Shown here: in pieces, positions 9,341-17,353 of the stretch
Numbering within the stretch: the stretch's first letter is position 1
Layout: each line of letters begins with the position of its first letter
DNA from: RPQJ01 sp044226195
Lineage (GTDB): Bacteria; Pseudomonadota; Gammaproteobacteria; Steroidobacterales; Steroidobacteraceae
Length of the DNA: 64,000 bases
Assembly (NCBI GenBank): GCA_044226195.1
Contig: JBGAHO010000008.1
Coordinates: 1 to 64,000 of the forward strand
Direction of reading: 5' to 3'
Made by a program: the position numbers and the translations under genes
Notes under the pieces: model-generated
The model's input: only the letters and a program-made list of their open reading frames with translations
Databases searched by the model: none
What the model was told of the DNA's origin: nothing

Positions 9341-11098
9341 TTGAAAACCCTGATCGAGAAACTGGTGCGCGACGCGCTCGCGAAGCTCGCCGCCCAACTG
9401 CAGAATCCCGCGGTCGCCGCGATCGCTCCCGTGATCGAGCGCACGCGCGACGCACAGCACGGCGACTTCGCCACCAACGTCGCGATGCAGCTCGCGAAGC
9501 CCGCGCAGCGCAAGCCGCGCGAGCTCGCCCAGGCGCTCATCGACGCGCTGCCGGCGAACGACCTCGTCGCGAAGGTGGAGATCGCCGGGCCGGGCTTCAT
9601 CAACTTCTTCCTCGCGCCGGCCGCGTACCACGCCGAGCTGCGGCGCGTGCTCGACGACGGCGCGACCTACGGACGCAGCACGCTCGGCGCCGGTCGCCGC
9701 GTGATGGTGGAATTCGTCTCGGCCAACCCCACCGGCCCGCTGCACGTCGGCCACGGGCGCCACGCCGCCTTCGGCGCCTCGCTGTCGAACCTGCTCGACG
9801 CCGCGGGCTTCAAGGTGCACCGCGAGTACTACATCAACGACGCCGGCCGGCAGATGGAGATCCTCGCCGCGAGCGTCTGGCTGCGCTACCTCGAGTGCTT
9901 CGGCGAGCAGTTCCCGTTTCCCTCGAACGGCTATCGCGGCGACTACATCCACCCGATTGCCGACAAGCTGGTCGAGAAGGCCGGCCGCACGCTGGTGCGC
10001 CCCGCCGCCGAGGTCTTCGCGGACCTGCCGCCGGACGCGCCGGCCGGCGACAAGGACGAATACATCGACGCGGTGATCGCGCGCGCGAAGCAGCTGCTCG
10101 GCAACGACGGCTTCCGCGTGGCGTTCGACCTCGCGCTCGGCGACATCCTCGCCGACATCCGCGCGGACCTCGAGGAGTTCGGCGTCCGCTACGACGAGTG
10201 GTTCAGCGAACGCAGCCTCGCCGACAACGGCGCCATCGACCACGCGCTCGACCTCCTGCGCCGCAACGGCGTCGTGTACGAGAAGGACGGGGCGCAGTGG
10301 TTCCGCGCCACGGACTTCGGCGACGAGAAGGACCGCGTGGTCGTGCGCGAGAACGGCCAGAAGACCTACTTCGCCTCGGACATCGCCTATCACCTGAACA
10401 AGTGCGAGCGCGGCTGGCAGCACCTGGTCGACGTGCTCGGCTCGGACCACCACGGCTACGTCGCGCGCGTGCGCGCCGGCCTGGTCGCAATGGGCCAGCC
10501 TGGCGACTGCCTCGAAGTGCGCCTGATGCAGTTCGTCACGCTCTACCGCGGCGGCGAGAAGGTGCAGATGTCCACGCGCTCGGGCGAGTTCATCACGCTG
10601 CGCGAACTGCGGCGCGAGGTCGGCAACGACGCCGCGCGCTTCTTCTACGTGATGCGCAGCAACGACCAGCACCTCGACTTCGACATGCAGCTGGCGACCT
10701 CGAAGTCGAACGAGAACCCGGTGTACTACATCCAGTACGCCCATGCGCGCGTGTGCAGCGTGCTGCGGCAGATGCGCGAGAAGGGCTACGCCCTCGATGC
10801 GGCGCGCGGGCGGGCCAGCCTGCAGCGGCTCGATGCGCCCCACGAGCTGGCGCTGCTCGCCACGCTGAGCCGCTATCCGGAAGTCGTCGAGTCGGCCGCG
10901 CTGCAGCGCGCACCGCATGCGCTGGTGCATTACCTGCGCGAGCTCGCGACCGACTTCCACGCCTACTACAACGCCCACCAGTTCCTCGTGGAGGACGTCG
11001 AGCTGCGCGACGCGCGCGTCACGCTCATCCAGGGCGTGCGCCAGGTCGTGCGCAACGGGCTCGGCCTGCTCGGCGTTTCGGCGCCCGAGGCAATGTGA
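9341..11098 (+). CDS. argS: Arginyl-tRNA synthetase
   Basis: This 585-residue class I aminoacyl-tRNA synthetase charges tRNA-Arg. The HIGH signature appears as HVGH in NPTGPLHVGHGRH (about residue 135), and the C-terminal DALR anticodon-binding domain is intact (ATDFHAYYNAHQFL). As in many ArgRS enzymes a canonical KMSKS lysine motif is replaced (KVQMSTRSG, about residue 406). The start is a TTG at 9341 giving MKTLIEKLVRDAL; no ATG gives a full N-terminal domain. It lies 80 bp after priA and 1 bp before the SPOR gene, so the three are probably co-transcribed. Confidence 0.97.
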   Translation: MKTLIEKLVRDALAKLAAQLQNPAVAAIAPVIERTRDAQHGDFATNVAMQLAKPAQRKPRELAQALIDALPANDLVAKVEIAGPGFINFFLAPAAYHAELRRVLDDGATYGRSTLGAGRRVMVEFVSANPTGPLHVGHGRHAAFGASLSNLLDAAGFKVHREYYINDAGRQMEILAASVWLRYLECFGEQFPFPSNGYRGDYIHPIADKLVEKAGRTLVRPAAEVFADLPPDAPAGDKDEYIDAVIARAKQLLGNDGFRVAFDLALGDILADIRADLEEFGVRYDEWFSERSLADNGAIDHALDLLRRNGVVYEKDGAQWFRATDFGDEKDRVVVRENGQKTYFASDIAYHLNKCERGWQHLVDVLGSDHHGYVARVRAGLVAMGQPGDCLEVRLMQFVTLYRGGEKVQMSTRSGEFITLRELRREVGNDAARFFYVMRSNDQHLDFDMQLATSKSNENPVYYIQYAHARVCSVLRQMREKGYALDAARGRASLQRLDAPHELALLATLSRYPEVVESAALQRAPHALVHYLRELATDFHAYYNAHQFLVEDVELRDARVTLIQGVRQVVRNGLGLLGVSAPEAM

Positions 11099-11099
11099 C

Positions 11100-11714
11100 G
11101 TGAACGCGCCTTCCGGCCGCACGCTGAGCCGCGACTTCAAGCACGTGAAGCGCCACGCGACGACGCGGGGCAACGAACCGTTCGGCGGCTGGGTCGGCTT
11201 CGGCGTCGGGCTCGCGCTCGGCCTCAGCGTTGCGTTCGCCGTGTTCCTGCACTACCGGGGGCAGCCGGTGCCCGAGCCGCAGGCCCAGGCCGAAGCCGCG
11301 CCGAAGTCGGACGTCGCCACGACGGACGACACGCCGGTCGGGCCGCCGCCGGAGACCGAGGCGACGGCCGACAACCTCACCTTCTACGACATGCTGAAGA
11401 ACCAGAAGGTGGAAGTGCCGGACAGCCCGCAGGCCAAGGCCGCGGGACGCGGCAAGGCCACCGGAGGGTCGGCGATGCTGCAGGCCGGGGCGTTCAAGCA
11501 GCCGGCGGAGGCGGAGAAGCGGGTCGCGCAGCTCGCGACGCTGGGCGTCAATGCGCGCGTGGTGCGCTACGCGATGGACGACGAGACCTGGTACCGGGTG
11601 CAGATCGGCCCGATCGAGACCGCGCAGGAATTCGAGCAGATCCGCAACAAGCTGGCGGACGCCGAGATCGAAGCGACGACGGTGTCGTCCTCCGAACCTG
11701 CGGCGCCGCCGTGA
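11100..11714 (+). CDS. SPOR-domain protein (FtsN-like)
   Basis: This 204-residue protein has a cytoplasmic N-terminus, one transmembrane helix (about residues 37-55), a Pro/Ala/Glu-rich periplasmic linker with the short motif LTFYDMLKNQKVEVPD, and a C-terminal SPOR domain (about 125-200) that binds denuded peptidoglycan at division sites. This topology and the location after argS match FtsN-type division proteins. The GTG start at 11100 lies one base after the argS stop. Identity as true FtsN is likely but not certain, since linker sequences diverge. Confidence 0.85.
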   Translation: MNAPSGRTLSRDFKHVKRHATTRGNEPFGGWVGFGVGLALGLSVAFAVFLHYRGQPVPEPQAQAEAAPKSDVATTDDTPVGPPPETEATADNLTFYDMLKNQKVEVPDSPQAKAAGRGKATGGSAMLQAGAFKQPAEAEKRVAQLATLGVNARVVRYAMDDETWYRVQIGPIETAQEFEQIRNKLADAEIEATTVSSSEPAAPP

Positions 11715-11726
11715 TCCACCGTCGAC

Positions 11727-11927
11727 TCAGCGACGGCGGCTGATGGCCCGCATGCCGGCGAGGCCGGCGGCGAGCAGCACGAGCGTGCCCGGCTCCGGGA
11801 CGCGGTTCGGGGGATTGTCGTGGTCGCGGTCGCGGTCGTGCGCGGCGGCGATGCCGCTCGCGAGCGTCAGGCAGAGGGCCACGGCAGGCAGGAGACGGGC
11901 AGCGATACGGGGGGTCGGGTACTTCAT
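11727..11927 (-). CDS. Minimal PEP-CTERM protein
   Basis: At 66 residues this is almost only sorting signals: a signal peptide (to about residue 28, IAAAHD), a 13-residue linker HDRDRDHDNPPNR, and the tail VPEPGTLVLLAAGLAGM followed by RRR. After signal-peptide and exosortase processing only a charged His/Asp/Arg peptide would remain. The ATG at 11927 follows a sigma-54-type promoter (11973-11988). The 3' end converges with the SPOR gene; a short hairpin (11719-11736) spans its stop codon and may end transcription from both sides. Function unknown. Confidence 0.75.
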   Translation of the reverse strand: MKYPTPRIAARLLPAVALCLTLASGIAAAHDRDRDHDNPPNRVPEPGTLVLLAAGLAGMRAISRRR

Positions 11928-12246
11928 GGTGGATCGATCCGGTTCAGAAAAGGCAAATGCCGCCGGACCCATAGCAAGGCCTGTGCCATATCCGGAATTC
12001 CGACTATCGTCAGTGACTTACGAGTTCCACGCAATCGACGCGGCGAGGTCGTGACAAGCGGTCCGACGGCGCTTTCGGCGTGACGACGGACGATTTTTCA
12101 ACATAATGCCGGCCTCGCGCCGGGGCGAATCGCGCGAGGCTGAAATTCAAGCCGGTCGTTTCGCGATGGATGCATCGATCCGTTCAGTTCGACCGTCAAA
12201 TGTTCCGACACTTAGACTAGACGGATTGCACGGGGGAAAACCGACG
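11928..12246. other. Intergenic region between PEP-CTERM gene and cmoA-like gene
   Basis: This 319-bp divergent gap holds the sigma-54-type site for the minus-strand gene. An AT-rich TTTTTCAACATAAT patch (about 12093-12106) is a candidate promoter for the plus-strand methyltransferase genes. No gene is visible. Confidence 0.55.
11973..11988 (-). promoter_or_regulatory. Sigma-54 (RpoN)-type promoter of the small PEP-CTERM gene
   Basis: The minus strand reads TGGCACAGGCCTTGCT, differing from TGGCACGNNNNTTGCW at one position. The predicted start point leaves a 5' leader of about 35 nt before the ATG at 11927. Confidence 0.78.
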
Positions 12247-12987
12247 ATGGCGACCGAGAAGCGCGAGACTCGCGACGAAGTATTCCGCGAGAACCGGGAG
12301 ATATCGGATTTCAAGTTCGGGGCCGAGGTCGCCAAGGTCTTCGACGACATGGTGTCGCGCTCGGTGCCGTTCTACGCCGAGCAGCAGCGCATGGTCGCGG
12401 AGATCGCCGGCGATTTCGCCGTGCCGGGCAGCAACGTCTTCGACCTCGGCTGCTCGACCGGCACCACCCTGCTGCTGCTCGACCGCACGGTGCAGAACGG
12501 CGTGAAGTTCATCGGCCTCGACAATTCCGAGGAGATGCTGGTCAAGTGCCGGCAGAAGTTCACGGAGCACGGCCTGACGCGCGAGCACGAGCTGCGCTAC
12601 GCCGACCTGAACCAGGGCGTCGCGATCGAGAACGCGTCGGTGGTGACCATGGTGCTGACGCTGCAGTTCGTCCGCCCGCTGCAGCGCGAGAAGCTGGTGC
12701 AGGACATCTTCAAGGGGCTCAACGAGAACGGCTGCCTGCTGCTCTGCGAGAAGGTGCTCGGCGAGGACTCGCTCTTCAACCGCCTCTTCATCAAGTACTA
12801 CTACGACTACAAGCGCCGCATGGGGTACTCGGAGCTCGAGATCACCCAGAAGCGCGAGGCGCTCGAGAACGTGCTGATCCCGTACAAGCTGCTGGAGAAC
12901 CGCGAGCTGCTGCTGCGCACCGGCTTCCGCTACGTCGACACGTTCTTCAAGTGGTACAACTTCTGCGGCATGGTGGCGGTGAAGTAA
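12247..12987 (+). CDS. Carboxy-SAM synthase (CmoA)-like methyltransferase
   Basis: This 246-residue Rossmann-fold enzyme resembles CmoA, which converts SAM plus prephenate to carboxy-SAM for tRNA wobble uridine modification. Similar segments include DDMVSRSVPFY, the SAM loop DLGCSTGTT, LTLQFVRPLQRE, and the MGYSELEITQKREALENV region that in CmoA supplies the arginine contacting the carboxylate. The ATG at 12247 has GGGGA upstream; longer in-frame starts add unrelated residues. Instead of cmoB, the gene 2 bp downstream is an ICMT-like membrane methyltransferase, so the product may feed a different reaction. True CmoA function is plausible but unproven. Confidence 0.75.
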   Translation: MATEKRETRDEVFRENREISDFKFGAEVAKVFDDMVSRSVPFYAEQQRMVAEIAGDFAVPGSNVFDLGCSTGTTLLLLDRTVQNGVKFIGLDNSEEMLVKCRQKFTEHGLTREHELRYADLNQGVAIENASVVTMVLTLQFVRPLQREKLVQDIFKGLNENGCLLLCEKVLGEDSLFNRLFIKYYYDYKRRMGYSELEITQKREALENVLIPYKLLENRELLLRTGFRYVDTFFKWYNFCGMVAVK

Positions 12988-12989
12988 TC

Positions 12990-13700
12990 ATGCTGGTGCG
13001 CATCGGAAATTTCTTCTTCCACTACCGCAACTTCATCTTCCCGTTCGCGCTGCTGTTCGTGCTCCTGCCCGGGGCACCGCTGTTCGCGAACCCGATGGAC
13101 GCGGTGATCATCGGCTTCTGCGTCTCGCTGCTGGGGCAGTTCGTGCGCGCGCTGACCATCGGCTTCAAGTACATCATCCGCGGCGGCAAGGACCGGCGCG
13201 TGTACGCCGAAGACCTGGTCACGGAAGGGCTCTACAGCCACTGCCGCAACCCGATGTACGTCGGCAACGTACTGATCCTCTGCGGCATCGCGCTCGCCTG
13301 CAACACGTGGACCTGCCTGCTGCTGGTGGTGCCGTTCTGCGTGTTCATCTACGTCTCGATCATCGCGGCGGAAGAGAACTTCCTGCGCAACAAGTTCGGC
13401 GCGGCGTTCGACGCCTACTGCCGCGACGTGCCGCGCTGGATCCCGCGCCTGAAGGGCCTCGGCGCCACGCTCGCGAGCGGCGAGTACCACTGGCGCCGCG
13501 TGGTGGTGAAGGAATACGGCACGCCGTTCGGCTGGGTGAGCTTCATCTGCGCAATCGGCGCGATCCACCTCTATCGCGCCGGCCAGTTGAGCCTCGCGAC
13601 GCCGGCGGCCCGCACACTCCTGTGGGTCTGGATCGGCATGTTCGCGCTCTGGGCGATCGCGCGGGTCCTCAAGAAGACCAAGACCCTGCGCGCGGATTAG
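12990..13700 (+). CDS. Isoprenylcysteine carboxyl methyltransferase (ICMT)-like membrane enzyme
   Basis: This 236-residue membrane protein has about six hydrophobic helices and the ICMT/PEMT-type core: GLYSHCRNPMYVGN, then EENFLRNKFGAAFDAYCRDVPRWIP. In this family that region binds SAM and positions a carboxyl or amine acceptor at the membrane surface. Unlike minimal bacterial ICMT homologues it has an extra C-terminal pair of helices (about residues 180-225). It starts 2 bp after the CmoA-like gene and is surely co-transcribed. The methyl acceptor is unknown; a lipid or membrane-associated small molecule is likely. Confidence 0.72.
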   Translation: MLVRIGNFFFHYRNFIFPFALLFVLLPGAPLFANPMDAVIIGFCVSLLGQFVRALTIGFKYIIRGGKDRRVYAEDLVTEGLYSHCRNPMYVGNVLILCGIALACNTWTCLLLVVPFCVFIYVSIIAAEENFLRNKFGAAFDAYCRDVPRWIPRLKGLGATLASGEYHWRRVVVKEYGTPFGWVSFICAIGAIHLYRAGQLSLATPAARTLLWVWIGMFALWAIARVLKKTKTLRAD

Positions 13701-14500
13701 TCGCCGGGCCAGTGGCGGGCTGCCAGCTCGTCGCCGACGGCCTTGCGCGCCGCCTTGACCTCTTCGGCGAGCCCCGCCAGCTGCTGGCCGGCCATCTGCG
13801 CGACCGCGCCTCGCTGCCAGACCTTGTTGCGCAGGATCGTCCATTCCGGCGCATCGACCGGCAACGTCCATAACCGGTCGTCGGCCGTCGTGACCTCCAG
13901 CCCGGTCCGGGACTCGAATTCCTCCGCCGACGTCGCGACGAGCGCAGAGTTGTCGCCCGTCCGTGGCGCGATGAGGCCGTTGTCGCTCAGGTAGCGCGCA
14001 TAGCTCTCGTCGACGAAGAACTGGTTGTTGCGCTGGATGATCGCGGACGCCCTCTCGGTGTTCTCGTAGTACTGCGCCACCTGGTCGCGCAGCGTGCGAT
14101 TGCGGATCAGGCGCACGTTGCCCGTGCCGGTCAGGTCCGTGTAGGTGGTCGGGTTGAAGCGCAGCGTGCGGCGCGTCGTGAGGTGCTCGAGCTTCGCCGC
14201 CAGCGCCTCCCGCTGGTCGGGCGGAACAGGCCTGGCGAGCGCCACGTACGCCACCGCCGCGTCGGCCACCTGCTTGGCCTGGAAATCGCGCACCTCCGCC
14301 AGCACCCCGACATCGTTGTCGAGGTCGCGCGCCAGCAACTCCAGGTACTGCCGCTCGGCGCGGGCTTCCTTGCGCGCCTCCATCCAGCCGTTGATCCACA
14401 GCGCGATGAGGATGCCGGCGATCACCAGCACCAGCTCGACCAGCACATGGCCCCAGCGCAGTTCGCGCAGGTCCGACATCACCCGTCGCAGCACGATCAC
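13697..14500 (-). CDS. Single-TM protein, DUF6090-like (paralogue 1)
   Basis: This 267-residue protein has a short basic N-terminus, one transmembrane helix (VLVELVLVIAGILIALWINGW) and a long helical domain beginning ARAERQYLELLARDLDND. That layout is typical of DUF6090-type proteins of unknown function. The GTG at 14500 overlaps the cysteine synthase stop (GTGA) and was preferred; an ATG at 14479 would give 260 residues. It is translationally coupled to the cysteine synthase gene, an unexplained association. Its 3' end overlaps the convergent methyltransferase gene by 4 bp. A second family member lies at 22505-23275. Confidence 0.75.
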   Translation of the reverse strand: MIVLRRVMSDLRELRWGHVLVELVLVIAGILIALWINGWMEARKEARAERQYLELLARDLDNDVGVLAEVRDFQAKQVADAAVAYVALARPVPPDQREALAAKLEHLTTRRTLRFNPTTYTDLTGTGNVRLIRNRTLRDQVAQYYENTERASAIIQRNNQFFVDESYARYLSDNGLIAPRTGDNSALVATSAEEFESRTGLEVTTADDRLWTLPVDAPEWTILRNKVWQRGAVAQMAGQQLAGLAEEVKAARKAVGDELAARHWPGD

Positions 14501-15516
14501 GCGCCCGACCTCGCGCGCATCGCCGCGCCCGCGTGGTCCGCGAGGCCTTTCTGTGCCAGCCAGTCGCGGTTGTAGAAGCGCGTGAGGTATTTCTGCCCGC
14601 CGTCGCACAGGATGGTGACGATCGTGTGGCCGCGGCCGAGCTGCCGGGCGACGCGCACCGCCGCGGCGACGTTGGTGCCGCTCGTGCTGCCGAGGAACAG
14701 GCCCTCCTCGTACAGCAGTCGATAGGTCGTGCGGACGATCTCCGGGTCCTCGATCTGCACGGCGTCGTCGATCGGCGAGCCCTCGAGATTGGCGGTGACG
14801 CGGCCGATGCCGATGCCCTCCGTCACCGCGCTCGATCCGGTCGACTTCAGTTCGCCATGCTTCACCCAGTGGTACAGGGCGCTGCCCATCGGGTCGGCCA
14901 GCACCACGCGCACGCGACCGTCGCTCACCTGCTTCAGGTAACGCGAGATGCCGCCGAGCGTGCCACCCGTGCCGGTGGCGCAGACGAACGCATCGAGGCG
15001 GGCCTCGGTGTCGCGCCAGATCTCGGGGCCCGTCGTCGCGTAATGCGCCTGGCGGTTCGCGGTGTTGTCGAACTGGTTGCCGCACACGGCGCCCGGGAGG
15101 TCGGCCGCCACGCGCGGCGCGAGCTTCTGGTAGTGGTTCGGATCGGCGTACGGCACCGTCTTCACCACCTGCACCTCGGCGCCGAGCGTCCGCAATAGCG
15201 TCACCTTCTCGGGCGACTGGTTGTCGGGCATGACGATGACGCAGCGATACCCGCGCGCGTTGCACAGGTGCGCGAAGCCGATGCCGGTGTTACCGGCCGT
15301 GCCTTCGACGAGTGTGCCGCCGGGCTTCAGCAGGCCCTCACGCTCGAACGTGTCGAGGATGCCCTTCGCGGCGCGGTCTTTCACCGAGCCGCCCGGGTTG
15401 AGGAACTCGGCCTTGCCGAGGATCTCGCAGCCGGTCTCGTCGCTGAACGCGTTGAGGCGGATGAGGGGCGTGTGGCCGACGGTGCCGGCCACGCCGGCGC
15501 GGATGTGCTGGGTCAT
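14497..15516 (-). CDS. cysK: Cysteine synthase (O-acetylserine sulfhydrylase family)
   Basis: This 339-residue PLP enzyme condenses O-acetylserine with sulfide to make cysteine. The PLP lysine is in NPGGSVKDRAA, the substrate-binding loop is EGTAGNTGIG, and the phosphate-binding loop is GTGGTLGG. The C-terminal GSTSGTN segment is also typical. It is somewhat longer than E. coli CysK and has the Tyr-rich RFYNRDW ending of a divergent subgroup, so it could also be a cystathionine-synthase-like paralogue. The start MTQHIRAG at 15516 drops 12 low-complexity residues. Its location near cysB and the sulfate transporter genes supports a role in sulfur assimilation. Confidence 0.88.
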   Translation of the reverse strand: MTQHIRAGVAGTVGHTPLIRLNAFSDETGCEILGKAEFLNPGGSVKDRAAKGILDTFEREGLLKPGGTLVEGTAGNTGIGFAHLCNARGYRCVIVMPDNQSPEKVTLLRTLGAEVQVVKTVPYADPNHYQKLAPRVAADLPGAVCGNQFDNTANRQAHYATTGPEIWRDTEARLDAFVCATGTGGTLGGISRYLKQVSDGRVRVVLADPMGSALYHWVKHGELKSTGSSAVTEGIGIGRVTANLEGSPIDDAVQIEDPEIVRTTYRLLYEEGLFLGSTSGTNVAAAVRVARQLGRGHTIVTILCDGGQKYLTRFYNRDWLAQKGLADHAGAAMRARSGA

Positions 15517-15557
15517 CGGCCGAGGGTAGCGCGGGCCTCGCGCCGCGGCCACCGTCG

Positions 15558-15703
15558 TGCCGGTACCGGCATGTGCTCATGCCGCGGCTGAAGCCGCACC
15601 GGGCCGTCCGTCGCCGCCGGGCTGACCGTCACCGGCGGCATGCCGTCCCTGGCCCCGGACGGCCCGGTGCCGACTTCCCTGGGAAGGCAGGATGCCGATC
15701 CTG
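15558..15703. repeat. Cluster of nested inverted repeats (REP-like or structured RNA)
   Basis: Five inverted repeats pack into 146 bp between comM and cysK. They are a 14-bp palindrome (15558-15571), a hairpin 15584-15589/15592-15597, a perfect 14-bp stem (15596-15609 with 15657-15670) enclosing an 8-bp stem (15613-15620 with 15632-15639), and a 6-bp hairpin (15688-15693 with 15698-15703). No open frame or known riboswitch consensus was recognised. Confidence 0.75.
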
Positions 15704-15722
15704 AGCGCGCCATGCCGCTCGA

Positions 15723-17258
15723 TTAAGTGGTGCGATCGACGACTAACGAGGCCGACGCGGCGCGCCGGTCGAGCGAGCGCAGGGCCACGGCTTCGGCGAC
15801 GTGTGCGATGCCGATCACGGGCTCACCCGCCAGGTCGGCGATCGTGCGCGCGACGCGCAGCACGCGGTGATAGGCGCGCGCCGACAGCGCCAGCTTCTGC
15901 ATCGCTCGTGCGAGCATCGCGAGCGCAGCGGCTTCGGCCTGGCATTGCCGCATCACCTCCGCAATGTCGAGGCGCGCGTTCGACTTGCCTTGCCGCTGCA
16001 ACTGGCGCTCACGCGCCGCGAACACGCGCGCGCCGACCGTCGCCGAGCGCTCTTCCGGCGGGGCCTGCTCGAGCGCCTCGGCCGCGACGCGGGCCACCTC
16101 GACGTGCAGGTCGATGCGGTCGAGCAACGGACCCGAGACGCGGCTGCGATAGGCCTCGACGCGTTCGGGCGCGCAGCGGCAGCGCCCTTGCGGATCGCCG
16201 AAATGTCCGCAAGGACACGGGTTCATGGCGGCCACGAGCTGGAAGCGCGCCGGGAACTCGCATTGTCGCGCGGCCCGCGAGACGACGATGTGTCCGGACT
16301 CGAGCGGCTCGCGCAGCACCTCGAGCACGTGACGGTCGAACTCCGGCAGCTCGTCGAGGAACAGCACGCCGTTGTGCGCGAGCGAGATCTCGCCGGGCTT
16401 CGGATGCCCGCCGCCGCCGACCAGCGCGGGCGCGGACGCGGTGTGATGCGGGCTGCGAAACGGGCGCAGCCGCCACTCGTCGAGTCGGAAGCCCTGGGTC
16501 GACAGCGAACGCACGGCGGCGGTCTGCAGCGCGTCGTCCTCGCTCATCGGCGGCAGGATGCCGGGCAGGCGTTGCGCCAGCATGCTCTTGCCGGCCCCGG
16601 GCGGCCCGATGAGCAGGAGGCTGTGCTCGCCGGCGGCGGCGATCTCGAGGGCGCGCCGTGCGCCGGGCTGGCCGCGGACGTCGGCCAGGTCCGGCACCTC
16701 GCGCGTCCCAACGGGCAGGGCCCGGTGCAGGATGCTGGGCAGCGCTTCCACACCGGTCGCATGCCGACAGACCTCGCTCAGGTGGCGCGCGGCGAAGATC
16801 CTCGCGCCCTGCGCGATGGCGGCCTCGGTCGCATTGACCTGCGGCACGATGAGCGCGTGGCCGGCGCGTGCGGCTCGCAGCGCCGCGGGCAGGACGCCGC
16901 GGAAGCCGTGCAGTTCGCCGCCGAGCGACAGCTCGCCGTAGAGCTCGGTCGCATGGAAGGGGCCCGCCGGCAGGTTGCCGTTGGCGACGAGGATGCCGAT
17001 GGCAATGGCGAGATCGAAGCGGCCGCCTTCCTTCGGCAGGTCGGCCGGCGCGAGATTCACCGTGACCCGGCCCGGGGGAAAGTCGAACCCGCAGTTGGCG
17101 AGTGCGGCGCGCACCCGATCCTTGCTTTCCTTGACCGCCGTCTCCAGCAGTCCGACCACCGAGAACGCCGGCAGCCCGGCACCGGCATCCACCTCGACGC
17201 GCACCAGTGGCGCCTCGAGGCCCTGCGAACTGCGGCTGAACAGGGTGGCGAGTGCCAT
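15723..17258 (-). CDS. comM: ComM/YifB-family Mg-chelatase-like AAA ATPase
   Basis: This 511-residue protein has the family's N-terminal Lon-like fold (MALATLFSRSSQGLEAPLV), a AAA+ module with Walker A GPPGAGKSM (about residue 218), the four-cysteine MNPCPCG...CRC insertion, and a C-terminal Mg-chelatase region. ComM is a hexameric helicase that extends branch migration during natural transformation. Length and motif order are normal. The ATG at 17258 was chosen by family start. It is transcribed divergently from cysB. Confidence 0.93.
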   Translation of the reverse strand: MALATLFSRSSQGLEAPLVRVEVDAGAGLPAFSVVGLLETAVKESKDRVRAALANCGFDFPPGRVTVNLAPADLPKEGGRFDLAIAIGILVANGNLPAGPFHATELYGELSLGGELHGFRGVLPAALRAARAGHALIVPQVNATEAAIAQGARIFAARHLSEVCRHATGVEALPSILHRALPVGTREVPDLADVRGQPGARRALEIAAAGEHSLLLIGPPGAGKSMLAQRLPGILPPMSEDDALQTAAVRSLSTQGFRLDEWRLRPFRSPHHTASAPALVGGGGHPKPGEISLAHNGVLFLDELPEFDRHVLEVLREPLESGHIVVSRAARQCEFPARFQLVAAMNPCPCGHFGDPQGRCRCAPERVEAYRSRVSGPLLDRIDLHVEVARVAAEALEQAPPEERSATVGARVFAARERQLQRQGKSNARLDIAEVMRQCQAEAAALAMLARAMQKLALSARAYHRVLRVARTIADLAGEPVIGIAHVAEAVALRSLDRRAASASLVVDRTT

Positions 17259-17353
17259 GGCGAAGGCTCCGGAAGGGGACTGCGTGGAACACTCGCCGCC
17301 TGCGCGACACCCGGGCAAACCGCAAATCGCCCGCGTTCGAATAGAATCGCGCC

